A stretch of 43,299 bases of DNA from Tannerella sp. (GCA_031265585.1 JAISCL010000103.1:1-43299), one strand, 5' to 3'. Positions 24,004 through 34,099 are shown, numbered from the stretch's first letter. Notes: generated by a model not told the origin, from the letters alone. Made by a program: numbers and translations.

Positions 24004-27000
24004 CTATTTAATAACGATCTTGTGTACCGATCCGTCTTTCAGCGTCACGATGTACATGCCGCGTTCCAGCGTGAACTTGTTCGTACCCGCAGGAATTTCC
24101 ACCTTTTGGTACAGCACGCCCGTCAGGTTGTAAATACTTACGATATCGTCCATTGCAACATTGATATACAGCGTATTCTTGTATGTCCAGATGCGCTGGC
24201 CCGGGAGACCCTCATTTGAAACGTCGGACCGGGGATCCGGACCGATATAAACCGTCCAGGGTTCTACCACCTGGTAGATTGTATACTGGTAACTGCCGTC
24301 GTCCAGGAGCCTGCTGGTATGGTCAAGGTCAACGATATTGCCCGAGTAAAAACCTTTGGCGCTTATCTTCAGCGGGCTGCCGGAATACCTGGCGGTGAAC
24401 GTAAAGTTCTGGTGGCCGAAGACATGGCTGCGACCGAAGCCCGGTACGGTCGTCACACCCGGCACTTCAAGGATATCAATCCAGCGCTGTACTTCCGGGA
24501 TCGGGTACGACGTTACGCATAAGTATACTTTCCCGCGTTCGCCGAAGTAAAGGCTAAAATAGTAATCCCCGTAACGGATTTCCTTCAGTACAAAGTTCTT
24601 CACATATTCCTGGCTTACCCCTGTGGAGTCGCCGTAGACCATGAACAGGTAACAGCCCGGATCCAGCGTTTCCGTTTCCGGCAGTATGACGACCGGCACC
24701 CTGCCGTCCGTGAAGTACACCGTATCCTGTACGACGATCGTATCGGTCTGGGTACAGTAGATGGGGCCGTCGGGACTGTCTATGCAGTTCCGGTTGCTGA
24801 TTGAGAGACGGAGGACGGCGTCCTTTTCCATCTGAAGGTTGTGTACCGTCAACTTGCCCTGTGTGTTCGGGGTCTGGCAGTCGCCTTCCATCAGGGAGGC
24901 AAAACCCGGAGCCAGGATCCCGTTCGCTTTCACCATTACATTCTCATGAATATTTCCATAACCGCCTACGACGGTTGTCGGGATCACGGTCAGGGAATCT
25001 TCGCCCGGGAGGCTCAGTTCACTGCCGCGTTCAAGGTGGAGGTGACGCGTGTACATACCCGGATCTACCATCTTGTCATCCATCTGGACGGGTGTCGCCA
25101 TAACGAACTTACCCTTGCGGTCGTTCGGGGCAGTCGGATCCGTATAAAATTCCACTTTGTTCCGGATCCGGAGGAGGTCGGTGCGGATAAAGGCATCGAC
25201 AAATTCACCTCCCGACATATTATCCAGCGAGTCGGTGATAAACGAAATCCGCGCATGGTTTGCTACTACCGTATTGAACATCGGCATCGCGTAACCGTAC
25301 TTGAACGCTACGATCACATCGCCACCGACTGTCGGCGTCTGTTCCTTACCGGCCAGCGAACGTATATTCGGAGCGCTGTGAGGCGCCGAGTTCGGCTCGT
25401 TGCAACGCTGGTAACCCAGTTCCAGTACGGGAAGACTGCGGTCTTCCATTTCGATCGCGGGACCGTAGAAGCTGTAGTTCGCACGGTTGCGGCCTTTGTC
25501 GTTGATCACGCCGTAACGCATGTCATTGGCGCGTTGCGTTGCATCCGTCGTAAACGGCTTCAATTCAACGCTATGACCGGCAAAGATCACGCTGTCGTGG
25601 AAGATCAGGCTGTCCGCCTTCAATGTTATATTGGTCTTAGTCCCCTTGTTTGTTTCTGCATCTATCTCGGCATGACCGAAGAACTCAATCACAGGAGCTT
25701 CCAGCAGGGATTTCTGACGGTGCGTGTGGATACGCGCGTCGTCATGGAATCCGATGTACGTCATTTCAGGGATTGCCCGACTGCTCTCGCCCTCCATCGG
25801 GAACGAACTGAACTCGCCGCAGCCTTCACACGTGGCGCGACGTTTTTCCGGGTAGTTATAGCCTGTCCCGTTAAACTGGGATTTCATATAGAGACCGTAA
25901 CCGGCTACGGATTCGCCATGAAGTGATCCCATTCCGGGAACAGCGCCCATTGCACTGCCTTCACCACCATAATAGGTAAACCCGGTAAATATATCTATAT
26001 AATTGGAAGCAACCGAAGCGAAACCGCCCGACTGGACTTTGTTTCCGTTAATATCTTCATAGAAGTTCAATTCGATGTCACGCGCGCCGTTGGAAGTTGT
26101 CACACAGTCGCCTGTATATCCCGAGCAATCAGCACTACCTTGTTTGCAACCACGGTATAACAGATGGGATTTACGTTTCGGGTCGTAAAAAGAGTTCCTG
26201 TAGAACATATAGCCATCCACATTCACATCAAAGGTTGCAGTCGCCAGACCATCAATATATCCTTCATAAGAGGTATAATAATACGGATTCGCATCGCGGT
26301 ACATGTTTATACTGTCACGCAACGGAGACGCATACGATGTTTGAAGTTTGGTTACATCGTAATTACCCGGATATCCCATACCGGTCTGACCATAATTGTT
26401 ATACTCTAAATTGCTGTTCCCGTAGTTCAGCATGATATTGTCATCCGCGCCGAAGAAGACGCTTCCGCTTTCTTTCACCGGAGTATACTGGAAATCACGT
26501 TCACTTACGTCTCCCCAGTTATTCCGCAAACCTTGTGTACGGTTGTCCATCGCTGCATATTTAAGCAGGTCGCCCCCCATACTGTCTACGGTAAACGCGT
26601 CATACGTATCAATGAAACCCTCACGCGTACGGAAAACGGCATTTCCGGTTCCGACCGTATTGGTCGTCGGATTGCCGAAGTTCAGGTTCGCACCTTTCAT
26701 CATGATATTTCCGGTACGCCACAATGACGTGTCGCCACAATTGTCAGGCACATTTGTATTCAGCAGGTATTCGCTTGCACCAAGGCATGTTACGTTTCCC
26801 CAGCGGATAGCCATTGAATCATCTACAGAACCGAGGCCTGCGTCTACCAGGAAGTTTCCGTTAATACCATGATACAGGATTGAATCTTTACCCCAGATAT
26901 TTCCGTTCGGCGTACGGATTTCCGTATAACCGCCTGCGGTTCCGGCGCCAGTCGGCATATAAAATTCCATATAGTCGAACGTAATGTTTCCGCCGAATGC

Positions 27001-30000
27001 TTTTCCTTTACCTTTGTCTATCCCATAAATATCATCAAAGAACAGCTTGGGATTCTTCTTTCCGGTTATCCGGTTTTCTTCAAAGCCTTCGAAACCGGCC
27101 AGGATATGGATATTTCCGCCTAAAACCGTACTGTTGGTTGCACCGCTGTTATAGTCGAAGATGATACTGTCGTGCACATTGGTAGCGCCAAAGTCCGCTC
27201 CGTAACCCAGTACAATATGTCCCTGGTGAATGCCGGGGCCGCCCTCGGCACAATTATAAGGCACGTCACAGTCAGCGCCTGCCTTATATTTGGCAGTTGT
27301 GATAAACACGCTTCCCGTATCGGTACTGTTTACATATTTAATTTTACGGGTCAGGATCGAATCATAAGCATTGATAGACAACTGACCGTTCTTCAACTGA
27401 GCGGTTTTTTGCATAGCCTCATAATATAATTTGTCATGCAGTTTGATATCAATGGCTTTCATCTGGGTAAGACCCGTACCGTAATGGTTGAACAGGATCG
27501 GAGCATTATGCTCGTCATTCAATTCATCATATCCCACATTCAATTTATGCAGATACGGATCATTCTCAATATTTCCATTATATGCAAACAGTGAAATCGT
27601 GCTATCCCCATAATAATTAAATACTAATGTATCGAACAGCAGGATACTGCCGTTACCGCGACCATCTTGAGAAAAAGCGCTGCCTGTTCCGTCTGTTCCG
27701 GGACGATAAGCGATACCTGCAGGAGCTAAATAACTACCTTCTTCAATCGTTTTACACAATGCATCCGTACAGGCCCAATTACTAAGACCCAATCCGCCCG
27801 GATGATCCATCTTACCGGCCCATAATGTAATACTGCCATCTGTTGCTGTATGATCATAATCGAACTTCATGGTCGCATGTGTTTCGATGTGACGGCCGGC
27901 CACAAGTAATGTAGCGGTGTCGGAAAGCGTATTACCTGAAACATTTGCGTGTGTGAATGTCGCCGGAGCATCAATTTGTGTTTCGATATCACGATGTGCC
28001 TGCAGGATCGTAAAGCCCGAACCATTATTAGTTACATTCAAGGGTTTATTGAACAGGATATTTCCATGATTCTGGTCAAACAAGTCATTACAATTGGGAA
28101 CACACAAATAAGGGCCTGCCTGGATACGGATATCGCCGTTATTATTCGAAGCAGCATTTACTGTGATATTAACCGTATCTTTCACACTGGAATCCTCATC
28201 TTCAACAGCCTCCACATTTCCTGTTTCGGCATACATCAAAAGATTTCCTGCTGTCATCGGATGAACATGATGATCTATCCTGTGATTTTCAGCTTGAATT
28301 GTTGAATTTGTAAGATAATCAAATTTATTATTCACATATATAGTTCTATAAGCATTGATAACCGTAGCTACCGTATCTGATGCAGCAGAATTATTTGAAT
28401 AATCAATAAGGACATTCCCATTAAAGATAATGTTTCCACTATCACTGCCACAAAGTACATTTCCGGCGTATTCTGTAAGATTTCCTGCTGTTTGCGCATA
28501 TACGGTATCGGTAAATCCTTTACCATAACAGGGATCCCAATTAGCCTTATATCCGGCCTTCATCGTAAACTCTCCATTATTCGGAGTTTTGTGGTTTACT
28601 TTCAACGAATCCCAAATTACAATATCCCGGTGGGCTTCCATGATAATCTGGCGGTCTCCCCAATGATCTATTGTAAATGTAGAATTTGAATTAGATACAG
28701 TTCCAGTCCCTTGATCTGCATATATATCACGTCCGGCCTGTATCATCAACAATCCACTTTCATCCATATTATCTGTATTTGTATAATAAACAGTATCTTT
28801 AAAGTTTACATTATCATTTACAGACTGAATCTGAGTCAGACCGGGTGAAGAAGCAGCATAAGTAATTTTCGTTGCTCCATCGAAAGAAATATTTCCATAA
28901 GTATTTGCAGGAGCAGAGCCACTTAGTGTTCCACCCTGATTTGTTGTTCCTTCAGCCAAAACAACTAACGGGCCATTCTTACCGTCATAAATAAAAGCGC
29001 CACCCTGTGTGACCCATCCGGCAGGAGACCATATTTTCGCATAATCAGGTGTAGCGTTTGATACCATATCAATAGTATCATCTCCTATATTATAAACATA
29101 CTTATCACCAAATACAAGATAATGCCCTTCGGCGCCTTGTGTATGTTTATTATATCCATGAAAAGTCGTACCGCCTGTTTCTGCCGCAATATTGGAACTT
29201 CCTGTAGCATTCGCATCGTGTGTCGTAATAACCGGACCATAAAGGTCTACATTTGTACGTCCACTGATCAACAGATTTCCGGAAGCGTATCCGTTATATA
29301 CCTGCGCTTCATTTCCTGTTCCATTACCAAGTTTCACATAACTCCTGAATGATTGGATAACGGCATCACCTTTCCCCTGATAACCGGAGAAATCAATTTT
29401 AGTGCTATCCCATACATTCACAGAATCTTTTGCCTGTACTAATAAACCGGCATCTTTACCCGTAAAATAAAGATGTTTTCTAAGACTGACCGCATTACTG
29501 TCAGCACGTATTACTGTCTGGAACGTATCCAGAACAGTACCTGTTCCGCCATAATTACCGATGGACAAATAATCAGCACAATCATCACCCTGTAATGTTT
29601 TAACTACAGCAGCGCTTCCTGTTGTTCCCTGATTGGGAATATTATATGTACCCCAGGTATAATAAGGATAGGTATTAATATTGGAACCGGTTATTGTTGC
29701 AACAGTAGTCAAATATGAATTTTGAGAACCCTGCTGATCTATAATTACAGGACCAACAACTGTAATATCTCCATCACAGGAATATGTATTATCATGATCA
29801 GCATGTGTATTCATTGCAAACAATCCGTACGTTGATTTATATGCAACCGAATCATCCGCCGTGATATAACTGTTATCAGAATATAGATATACACTGTTAC
29901 TGTCCGTGTTTGCTTTCAGACTCATCGGTTCTGCGAGATAGATTCTACCACCATTAGCATTTACAAGAACAGACCCTTTTCCTGTCGCATTAGCTAATGC

Positions 30001-31749
30001 ATCAACAAGAACACCGGCGCCGCCGGTAGCATTAAAATTAATCTCAGCATCACAACATAGCCCATCATTAATTATAGATAATTGCTGAGTATCATCATTA
30101 ATCCACAATTTAGGAAATACTTGCGCGGTACTGATATTCATAGCTTCACAATCCCACCAGCATCCTGACGAATTTCTCAAATAACCACCTGAAAAAATAT
30201 TAAACAAAAGTTGTCCATTTTGAGCTGCAGTCGGACCAATATTTGATGTGCCGGCATGATTAGCTACACCGGCAACCGTACCGGGTCCTACTTCTATCAT
30301 ACCATTATCGTCTGTCGTCCCGTTATTTTCTGTATATACCAATGCATTTTTAGGATCATATGTTCCCCTGACACCCAACACCGACCCATCATACAAATAT
30401 GCGATATCTTCGGATTGCGAATTTGTTACGGCATCCGAAGTAGAATAATCCTGACGGGTCACTGTTGCATTCTGATATATATTGATTGGATTAATATTAC
30501 CCTGCACTCTTAATGCAAACGGGCCATTACCTAATGAAGGTAAATCAAGACCTGCATCTGTTCCGGCATTACCACCATCTACAGATCCCCAACTTTGTAG
30601 CTTTTCAGTTATATCCGAAACATCCGTAAGCACGCATACATTTGCATTTTGCAATAACTGCACGATACCGTCCACATAACCTCCGGCTGCATGCTCTGAT
30701 GTCCAGTATACATCTGTAACCTGATGCCAGGTTCTTGTGCCAATAGCAGTTCCCGTTTCATTCGGACTTGACGATATAGTTGGACATGCACCATGTTCAT
30801 GATGATAATCAGCTCTACCAGTTGAAAATGCAGCATTTCCTGCTTGCCATCTTCTATAAAACCATTGATTATTATCAAATGTAATACTATCTAAGGTCCA
30901 TATAGTATTATGATCTATGCTTACACTTTTAACAGCTACTGTTGTAGGACGCACATACCATTCTAAATTTCCATTACCATTTGTATTCCCGTCATATATT
31001 AAAGCTTGACCTGCGTTAGTATATGTAGAAAGATTATTAATAGCAGTCCCTGTTTTTTGAATCAATGATACACCATCATCATAACCTCCACTCTGATTCC
31101 TTGTATAGGGTACTGTCATAACATATTGAGGTGAATTTATTTCTAAACCAGAATTATTTGTTGCAGGTTCACCATGAGGCCACTTTCCTGAAGTCTCAGC
31201 TACTGAGCCGGTAAATCCTGTACCTGATATAGAACCAAGAGTACCTGCGTCATTCCCCGGAAAATCATGGCACGTATATGGCCCACCAGTCCAAGAAAAC
31301 CCTCCTCCTGGCTGCCAACCTATAGAAGAGCTACCATCTGCTTGAATCCAAGTCCAAGAATAATCATAAGTCCAGGTTCTATACCATCCCCGAATCTGTC
31401 CATCGGCATTATAGGAGTTTATAACATAGTTTTTATTTGATAAAGAATTATTGTTACCACCGATTGTTAATTTCTCAGTCGGAGTAGCCTCATATCCCTG
31501 ACCTAACAATGGACTATATGGAGGAGATGTTGCACCATTATCAACAGTTCCAGTCGTTACAGTTGCATTTTCTCCGGCTCCAAAATAGTTATTGATACCA
31601 TCCTGTTTTCCGAAAACACTTTGAGTCCTGGGCTGAGAAACAGGAGTATTACCTTCGGCCCCAATATACTTAGCCTGCCCCCAAGCCGTTCCAATGCTGA
31701 GCATCAGGAGTGCTGAGCAGGTGATTAAAAGTGTAAATCTTTTTTTCAT
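24004..31749 (-). CDS. Giant T9SS-secreted surface protein (2581 aa)
   Basis: The signal peptide is MKKRFTLLITCSALLMLSIGTAWGQ; the frame is open 16 codons further upstream, but this ATG is the clear start. The long body is Asn/Gly/Thr/Asp-rich with repeated short beta-strand patterns such as GNILFN, GNISFDG, ILQAHRDIET, IMEAHRDIVI and IQAGRDIYAD. It looks like a right-handed beta-helix or adhesin stalk with units of roughly 100 residues. The last 80 or so residues form a type A T9SS sorting domain (LYINVAMDDIVSIYNLTGVL, GTNKFTLERGMYIVTL, HKIVIK end), so it is exported through T9SS and attached to the cell surface. The 5' half of the gene (about 27000-31700) is visibly more A/T-rich than the 3' half. 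It is monocistronic. Its role in adhesion is inferred. Confidence 0.88.
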   Translation of the reverse strand: MKKRFTLLITCSALLMLSIGTAWGQAKYIGAEGNTPVSQPRTQSVFGKQDGINNYFGAGENATVTTGTVDNGATSPPYSPLLGQGYEATPTEKLTIGGNNNSLSNKNYVINSYNADGQIRGWYRTWTYDYSWTWIQADGSSSIGWQPGGGFSWTGGPYTCHDFPGNDAGTLGSISGTGFTGSVAETSGKWPHGEPATNNSGLEINSPQYVMTVPYTRNQSGGYDDGVSLIQKTGTAINNLSTYTNAGQALIYDGNTNGNGNLEWYVRPTTVAVKSVSIDHNTIWTLDSITFDNNQWFYRRWQAGNAAFSTGRADYHHEHGACPTISSSPNETGTAIGTRTWHQVTDVYWTSEHAAGGYVDGIVQLLQNANVCVLTDVSDITEKLQSWGSVDGGNAGTDAGLDLPSLGNGPFALRVQGNINPINIYQNATVTRQDYSTSDAVTNSQSEDIAYLYDGSVLGVRGTYDPKNALVYTENNGTTDDNGMIEVGPGTVAGVANHAGTSNIGPTAAQNGQLLFNIFSGGYLRNSSGCWWDCEAMNISTAQVFPKLWINDDTQQLSIINDGLCCDAEINFNATGGAGVLVDALANATGKGSVLVNANGGRIYLAEPMSLKANTDSNSVYLYSDNSYITADDSVAYKSTYGLFAMNTHADHDNTYSCDGDITVVGPVIIDQQGSQNSYLTTVATITGSNINTYPYYTWGTYNIPNQGTTGSAAVVKTLQGDDCADYLSIGNYGGTGTVLDTFQTVIRADSNAVSLRKHLYFTGKDAGLLVQAKDSVNVWDSTKIDFSGYQGKGDAVIQSFRSYVKLGNGTGNEAQVYNGYASGNLLISGRTNVDLYGPVITTHDANATGSSNIAAETGGTTFHGYNKHTQGAEGHYLVFGDKYVYNIGDDTIDMVSNATPDYAKIWSPAGWVTQGGAFIYDGKNGPLVVLAEGTTNQGGTLSGSAPANTYGNISFDGATKITYAASSPGLTQIQSVNDNVNFKDTVYYTNTDNMDESGLLMIQAGRDIYADQGTGTVSNSNSTFTIDHWGDRQIIMEAHRDIVIWDSLKVNHKTPNNGEFTMKAGYKANWDPCYGKGFTDTVYAQTAGNLTEYAGNVLCGSDSGNIIFNGNVLIDYSNNSAASDTVATVINAYRTIYVNNKFDYLTNSTIQAENHRIDHHVHPMTAGNLLMYAETGNVEAVEDEDSSVKDTVNITVNAASNNNGDIRIQAGPYLCVPNCNDLFDQNHGNILFNKPLNVTNNGSGFTILQAHRDIETQIDAPATFTHANVSGNTLSDTATLLVAGRHIETHATMKFDYDHTATDGSITLWAGKMDHPGGLGLSNWACTDALCKTIEEGSYLAPAGIAYRPGTDGTGSAFSQDGRGNGSILLFDTLVFNYYGDSTISLFAYNGNIENDPYLHKLNVGYDELNDEHNAPILFNHYGTGLTQMKAIDIKLHDKLYYEAMQKTAQLKNGQLSINAYDSILTRKIKYVNSTDTGSVFITTAKYKAGADCDVPYNCAEGGPGIHQGHIVLGYGADFGATNVHDSIIFDYNSGATNSTVLGGNIHILAGFEGFEENRITGKKNPKLFFDDIYGIDKGKGKAFGGNITFDYMEFYMPTGAGTAGGYTEIRTPNGNIWGKDSILYHGINGNFLVDAGLGSVDDSMAIRWGNVTCLGASEYLLNTNVPDNCGDTSLWRTGNIMMKGANLNFGNPTTNTVGTGNAVFRTREGFIDTYDAFTVDSMGGDLLKYAAMDNRTQGLRNNWGDVSERDFQYTPVKESGSVFFGADDNIMLNYGNSNLEYNNYGQTGMGYPGNYDVTKLQTSYASPLRDSINMYRDANPYYYTSYEGYIDGLATATFDVNVDGYMFYRNSFYDPKRKSHLLYRGCKQGSADCSGYTGDCVTTSNGARDIELNFYEDINGNKVQSGGFASVASNYIDIFTGFTYYGGEGSAMGAVPGMGSLHGESVAGYGLYMKSQFNGTGYNYPEKRRATCEGCGEFSSFPMEGESSRAIPEMTYIGFHDDARIHTHRQKSLLEAPVIEFFGHAEIDAETNKGTKTNITLKADSLIFHDSVIFAGHSVELKPFTTDATQRANDMRYGVINDKGRNRANYSFYGPAIEMEDRSLPVLELGYQRCNEPNSAPHSAPNIRSLAGKEQTPTVGGDVIVAFKYGYAMPMFNTVVANHARISFITDSLDNMSGGEFVDAFIRTDLLRIRNKVEFYTDPTAPNDRKGKFVMATPVQMDDKMVDPGMYTRHLHLERGSELSLPGEDSLTVIPTTVVGGYGNIHENVMVKANGILAPGFASLMEGDCQTPNTQGKLTVHNLQMEKDAVLRLSISNRNCIDSPDGPIYCTQTDTIVVQDTVYFTDGRVPVVILPETETLDPGCYLFMVYGDSTGVSQEYVKNFVLKEIRYGDYYFSLYFGERGKVYLCVTSYPIPEVQRWIDILEVPGVTTVPGFGRSHVFGHQNFTFTARYSGSPLKISAKGFYSGNIVDLDHTSRLLDDGSYQYTIYQVVEPWTVYIGPDPRSDVSNEGLPGQRIWTYKNTLYINVAMDDIVSIYNLTGVLYQKVEIPAGTNKFTLERGMYIVTLKDGSVHKIVIK

Positions 31750-31960
31750 AAATTCTGATTTTTGAGTTATATTTGGTTTATATTTATTTGTTTGCATGTT
31801 TTTTCGTATTAGTTAAGCGAAATTAAAGCTATCATAAAGAAGGTAGATAAAGACATAAAAAAACCCGGATACTATCGTACAAATACCCGTTCCCTTATCA
31901 TCACCCGCATGAATAGTTGTATAACCCACTTTGTTTTACGTAAAATAACTAATTCGACGG

Positions 31961-31990
31961 TAAAAGTACATTATTTTTTTTGATTTCAAA
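31961..31990 (-). promoter_or_regulatory. Possible promoter of the giant surface-protein gene
   Basis: On the minus strand TTTG (31987-31990) precedes TACTTTTA (31961-31968) by 18 bp, one mismatch from the consensus. It would give a leader of about 205 nt, long for this window. Confidence 0.4.
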
Positions 31991-32185
31991 CAAACTTTTT
32001 CATGGATTTTTATTTTATTTTTTTATTAAAAAAACCGAAATTCCCGTACTTCCATGCATACAAAAGGAATTAGGCCCCCATCCAATACCCGAAAAAAATC
32101 CCGAAGCGTTCGATCCGGGATCCTCTCTTTCGGTTTGTGCAGCTAATTCAAAGTACTGAAAGGATTCCATTCTCCTAACCGCAGT

Positions 32186-32226
32186 CCCCCCCCCCCCCGT
32201 AGAGACGCGATGCATCGCGTCTCTAC
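32186..32226. repeat. 13-C run next to a perfect 28-bp palindrome
   Basis: Thirteen consecutive C residues (32186-32198) abut a perfect inverted repeat (32199-32226). The left arm is GTAGAGACGCGATG and the right arm its exact reverse complement. This arm sequence resembles a short dispersed palindrome I recall from other bacterial genomes. It lies in the 937-bp gap 31798-32734, which also holds a decayed Ig-like coding remnant, a tandem palindrome array and the promoter of the uxu operon. Confidence 0.85.
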
Positions 32227-32622
32227 ACATTCAGATATGGGGCGGGTATCGTCACCGTCATTGCACGTGTGGCTGTCTTATTTCCGTCTTCTGTTGTTAC
32301 TGTTATTGTAGCCGTACCTGCGGCATTGGCTGTAACCAGCCCGGACGTTGACGACCACAAAAGAGAGAGGTTCTCCCGTCCTTCCTTGAGAGGCGTTCTC
32401 GCCCTTCCTTGAGAGAGTCTCTTGCCCTTCTTTGAGAGACTCTCTCGTCCTTCCTCGAGAGACCTTTTGTCCGGGCGAACAAAGACTGTTTGTCCGCCTT
32501 ACTCTACCGTAAGGGGGTTGTCGGACAATGACGGCGTCCGTGTTGGCTACGCCGGGGATTTCGACTGTTACATTATGAGAAACATTCAAATTTATTGCAG
32601 GTTTGCCAATCCTCACATGCAA
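32223..32622 (-). pseudogene. Remnant of a surface protein with a BIG2-type Ig-like domain
   Basis: On the minus strand, 32225-32357 in one frame reads WSSTSGLVTANAAGTATITV then TTEDGNKTATRAMTV and ends at a TAG. This is the C-terminal half of a BIG2 domain. Further upstream (about 32500-32610), in another frame, it reads HNVTVEIPGVANTDAVIV. The two parts are separated by the array at 32363-32469. There is no intact start. It looks like a broken secreted protein. Confidence 0.55.
32363..32469. repeat. Array of five ~23-bp tandem units, each a palindrome
   Basis: Cores begin at 32363, 32388, 32411, 32434 and 32457: GAGAGAGGTTCTC, GAGAGGCGTTCTC, GAGAGAGTCTCTT, GAGAGACTCTCTC and GAGAGACCTTTTG. 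Periods are 25, 23, 23 and 23 bp. Spacers are C/T-rich (CCCTTCCTT-like). The geometry equals that of the array at 6968 although the sequence differs. It splits the BIG2-domain remnant. An adjacent hairpin (GGCGAACAAA with TTTGTCCGCC, about 32474-32498) follows. Confidence 0.8.
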
Positions 32623-32638
32623 ATTTTACTTCATTATA

Positions 32639-32657
32639 TGCAAAAATAATATTTGCA
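32639..32657. promoter_or_regulatory. Candidate operator over the uxu-operon -33 box
   Basis: TGCAAAAATAATATTTGCA is a 19-bp inverted repeat with one mismatched pair, centred at 32648 and covering the TTTG at 32652-32655. A further TGCAAAT lies at 32618-32624. The placement suits a repressor. Confidence 0.4.
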
Positions 32658-32683
32658 CAAACCGATTTATAATTATATTTTTG
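32652..32683 (+). promoter_or_regulatory. Promoter of the uxu/oxidoreductase operon
   Basis: TTTG (32652-32655) and TATTTTTG (32676-32683) are 20 bp apart, a near-ideal match. The predicted leader to ATG 32735 is about 45 nt. Confidence 0.72.
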
Positions 32684-32734
32684 CACCCATAATTTATGAT
32701 TATGCATATTTTAATCCGATAAACATACAAATCC

Positions 32735-34099
32735 ATGGTTACGCGAAGAAACTTTATTAAAAGAACAGTCACTGCAGGAGCGGGCTTTATAATAGCTCCG
32801 ACTATTGTTCCGGCATCGGTTTTCGGGCCGAATGCTCCATCCAACCGTATTAACATTGGCGCGATCGGCACCGGACGCATTTCCCGGGAGCATGATATGC
32901 CGGGGGTCTGGAAATATGACGACGCCCGTATTGTGGCCGTATCCGACCTGGACGCAAACCGGGCCGCAGACGCAAAGAAACTGGTAGAAGAGTATTACTC
33001 CAAAAAACTGGGGAAACCCTATACCGGAGTCAGTACATACGAACATTACGAAGACCTGCTGGCAAACAAAGAGGTGGATGCCGTCTTAATCAGCACCCCC
33101 GACCACTGGCATGCTAAAAATGCAATTGATGCCGTCCGTGCCGGCAAGCACGTTTATTTGCAGAAACCGACCTCCCTGACCATTGAGGAAGGCCGTAAAA
33201 TGAGCGATGCGGTAAACGCTTCGGGACGGATCCTGCAAATCGGCAGCCAGCAACGTTCGATGGAACAGTTCCGCGTAGCCTGCGAACTGGTGCGTAACGG
33301 ACGTATCGGACAGCTGCAAAAAATAGAAATCCGTTTACCCGGTGATCCTCCGGGCGGCCGTACGGAAGAAATGCCGGTGCCGAAACACTTCAATTACGAC
33401 AAGTGGCTGGGACAGACGCCTTACGTATATTATACGGTAGACCGGGTTCATCCCCAACAGGGATACGACCGTCCGGGATGGTTGCGCTGTGAACAGTTCG
33501 GCGCCGGAATGATCACGGGATGGGGCGCCCATCATTTTGACATTGCACACTGGGCCATGGACAGGGAATATTCCGGGCCGGTCGAAATATACGGGAAAGC
33601 GACGTTTGCAACCGGAGGGTTATGGGATGTGCACGGTCCGTACGAGACGGAAATGGTTTATGACAACGGCGTAGTTGTAACAGGCACCACCGACGGCAAG
33701 GAAAAGCCTAACGGCTTATTATTTACGGGAACGGACGGCTGGCTTTTTGTCAGTCGCGGCTCTTATGCGGCTTCGGCCAATGAACCGATCAGTACGACCT
33801 CCAAGGCGCTGCAGGCCTCCGATCCGAAGATCCTGTCGCCGCTAACCGACAATGACCCGGTACGCCTCTATGTAAGCACGGATCATCATGGGAACTGGCT
33901 GGAAAGCATCCGGACAGGCCGGAAGAATATTACGCCTGCCGAAGTCGCTCACCGTTCATGTACCGCCTGTCTCCTGCAACATATCGCGATGAAACTGAAC
34001 CGGAGGCTCTACTGGGATCCGATACAGGAACGTTTCAAAAACGACGATGAAGCAAATTCCATGGTGTCACGCCCGCACAGGCCGCCCTATAATTTTTAA
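32735..34099 (+). CDS. Tat-exported Gfo/Idh/MocA oxidoreductase
   Basis: This 454-residue NAD(P)-dependent oxidoreductase carries a twin-arginine signal (VTRRNFIKRTVTAGAGFIIAP), so it is folded with its cofactor before export to the periplasm. The Rossmann motif is GAIGTGRIS (42-50). STPDHWHAKNA is followed by YLQKP (Lys144; the family norm is EKP). The C-terminal domain has GAGMITGWGAHHFDIAHWAM, a His-rich substrate or metal site. Related Tat-exported proteins of Bacteroides oxidise or reduce C3 of glycosides in a 3-keto pathway. It is the first gene of a six-gene operon with uxuA. The substrate is not known. Confidence 0.88.
   Translation: MVTRRNFIKRTVTAGAGFIIAPTIVPASVFGPNAPSNRINIGAIGTGRISREHDMPGVWKYDDARIVAVSDLDANRAADAKKLVEEYYSKKLGKPYTGVSTYEHYEDLLANKEVDAVLISTPDHWHAKNAIDAVRAGKHVYLQKPTSLTIEEGRKMSDAVNASGRILQIGSQQRSMEQFRVACELVRNGRIGQLQKIEIRLPGDPPGGRTEEMPVPKHFNYDKWLGQTPYVYYTVDRVHPQQGYDRPGWLRCEQFGAGMITGWGAHHFDIAHWAMDREYSGPVEIYGKATFATGGLWDVHGPYETEMVYDNGVVVTGTTDGKEKPNGLLFTGTDGWLFVSRGSYAASANEPISTTSKALQASDPKILSPLTDNDPVRLYVSTDHHGNWLESIRTGRKNITPAEVAHRSCTACLLQHIAMKLNRRLYWDPIQERFKNDDEANSMVSRPHRPPYNF

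Noticed and set aside
24841-25926. 361-residue plus-strand ORF inside the surface-protein gene
   Set aside because: It is antisense to a continuous 2581-codon frame with signal peptide and T9SS domain; its protein has no domain pattern.
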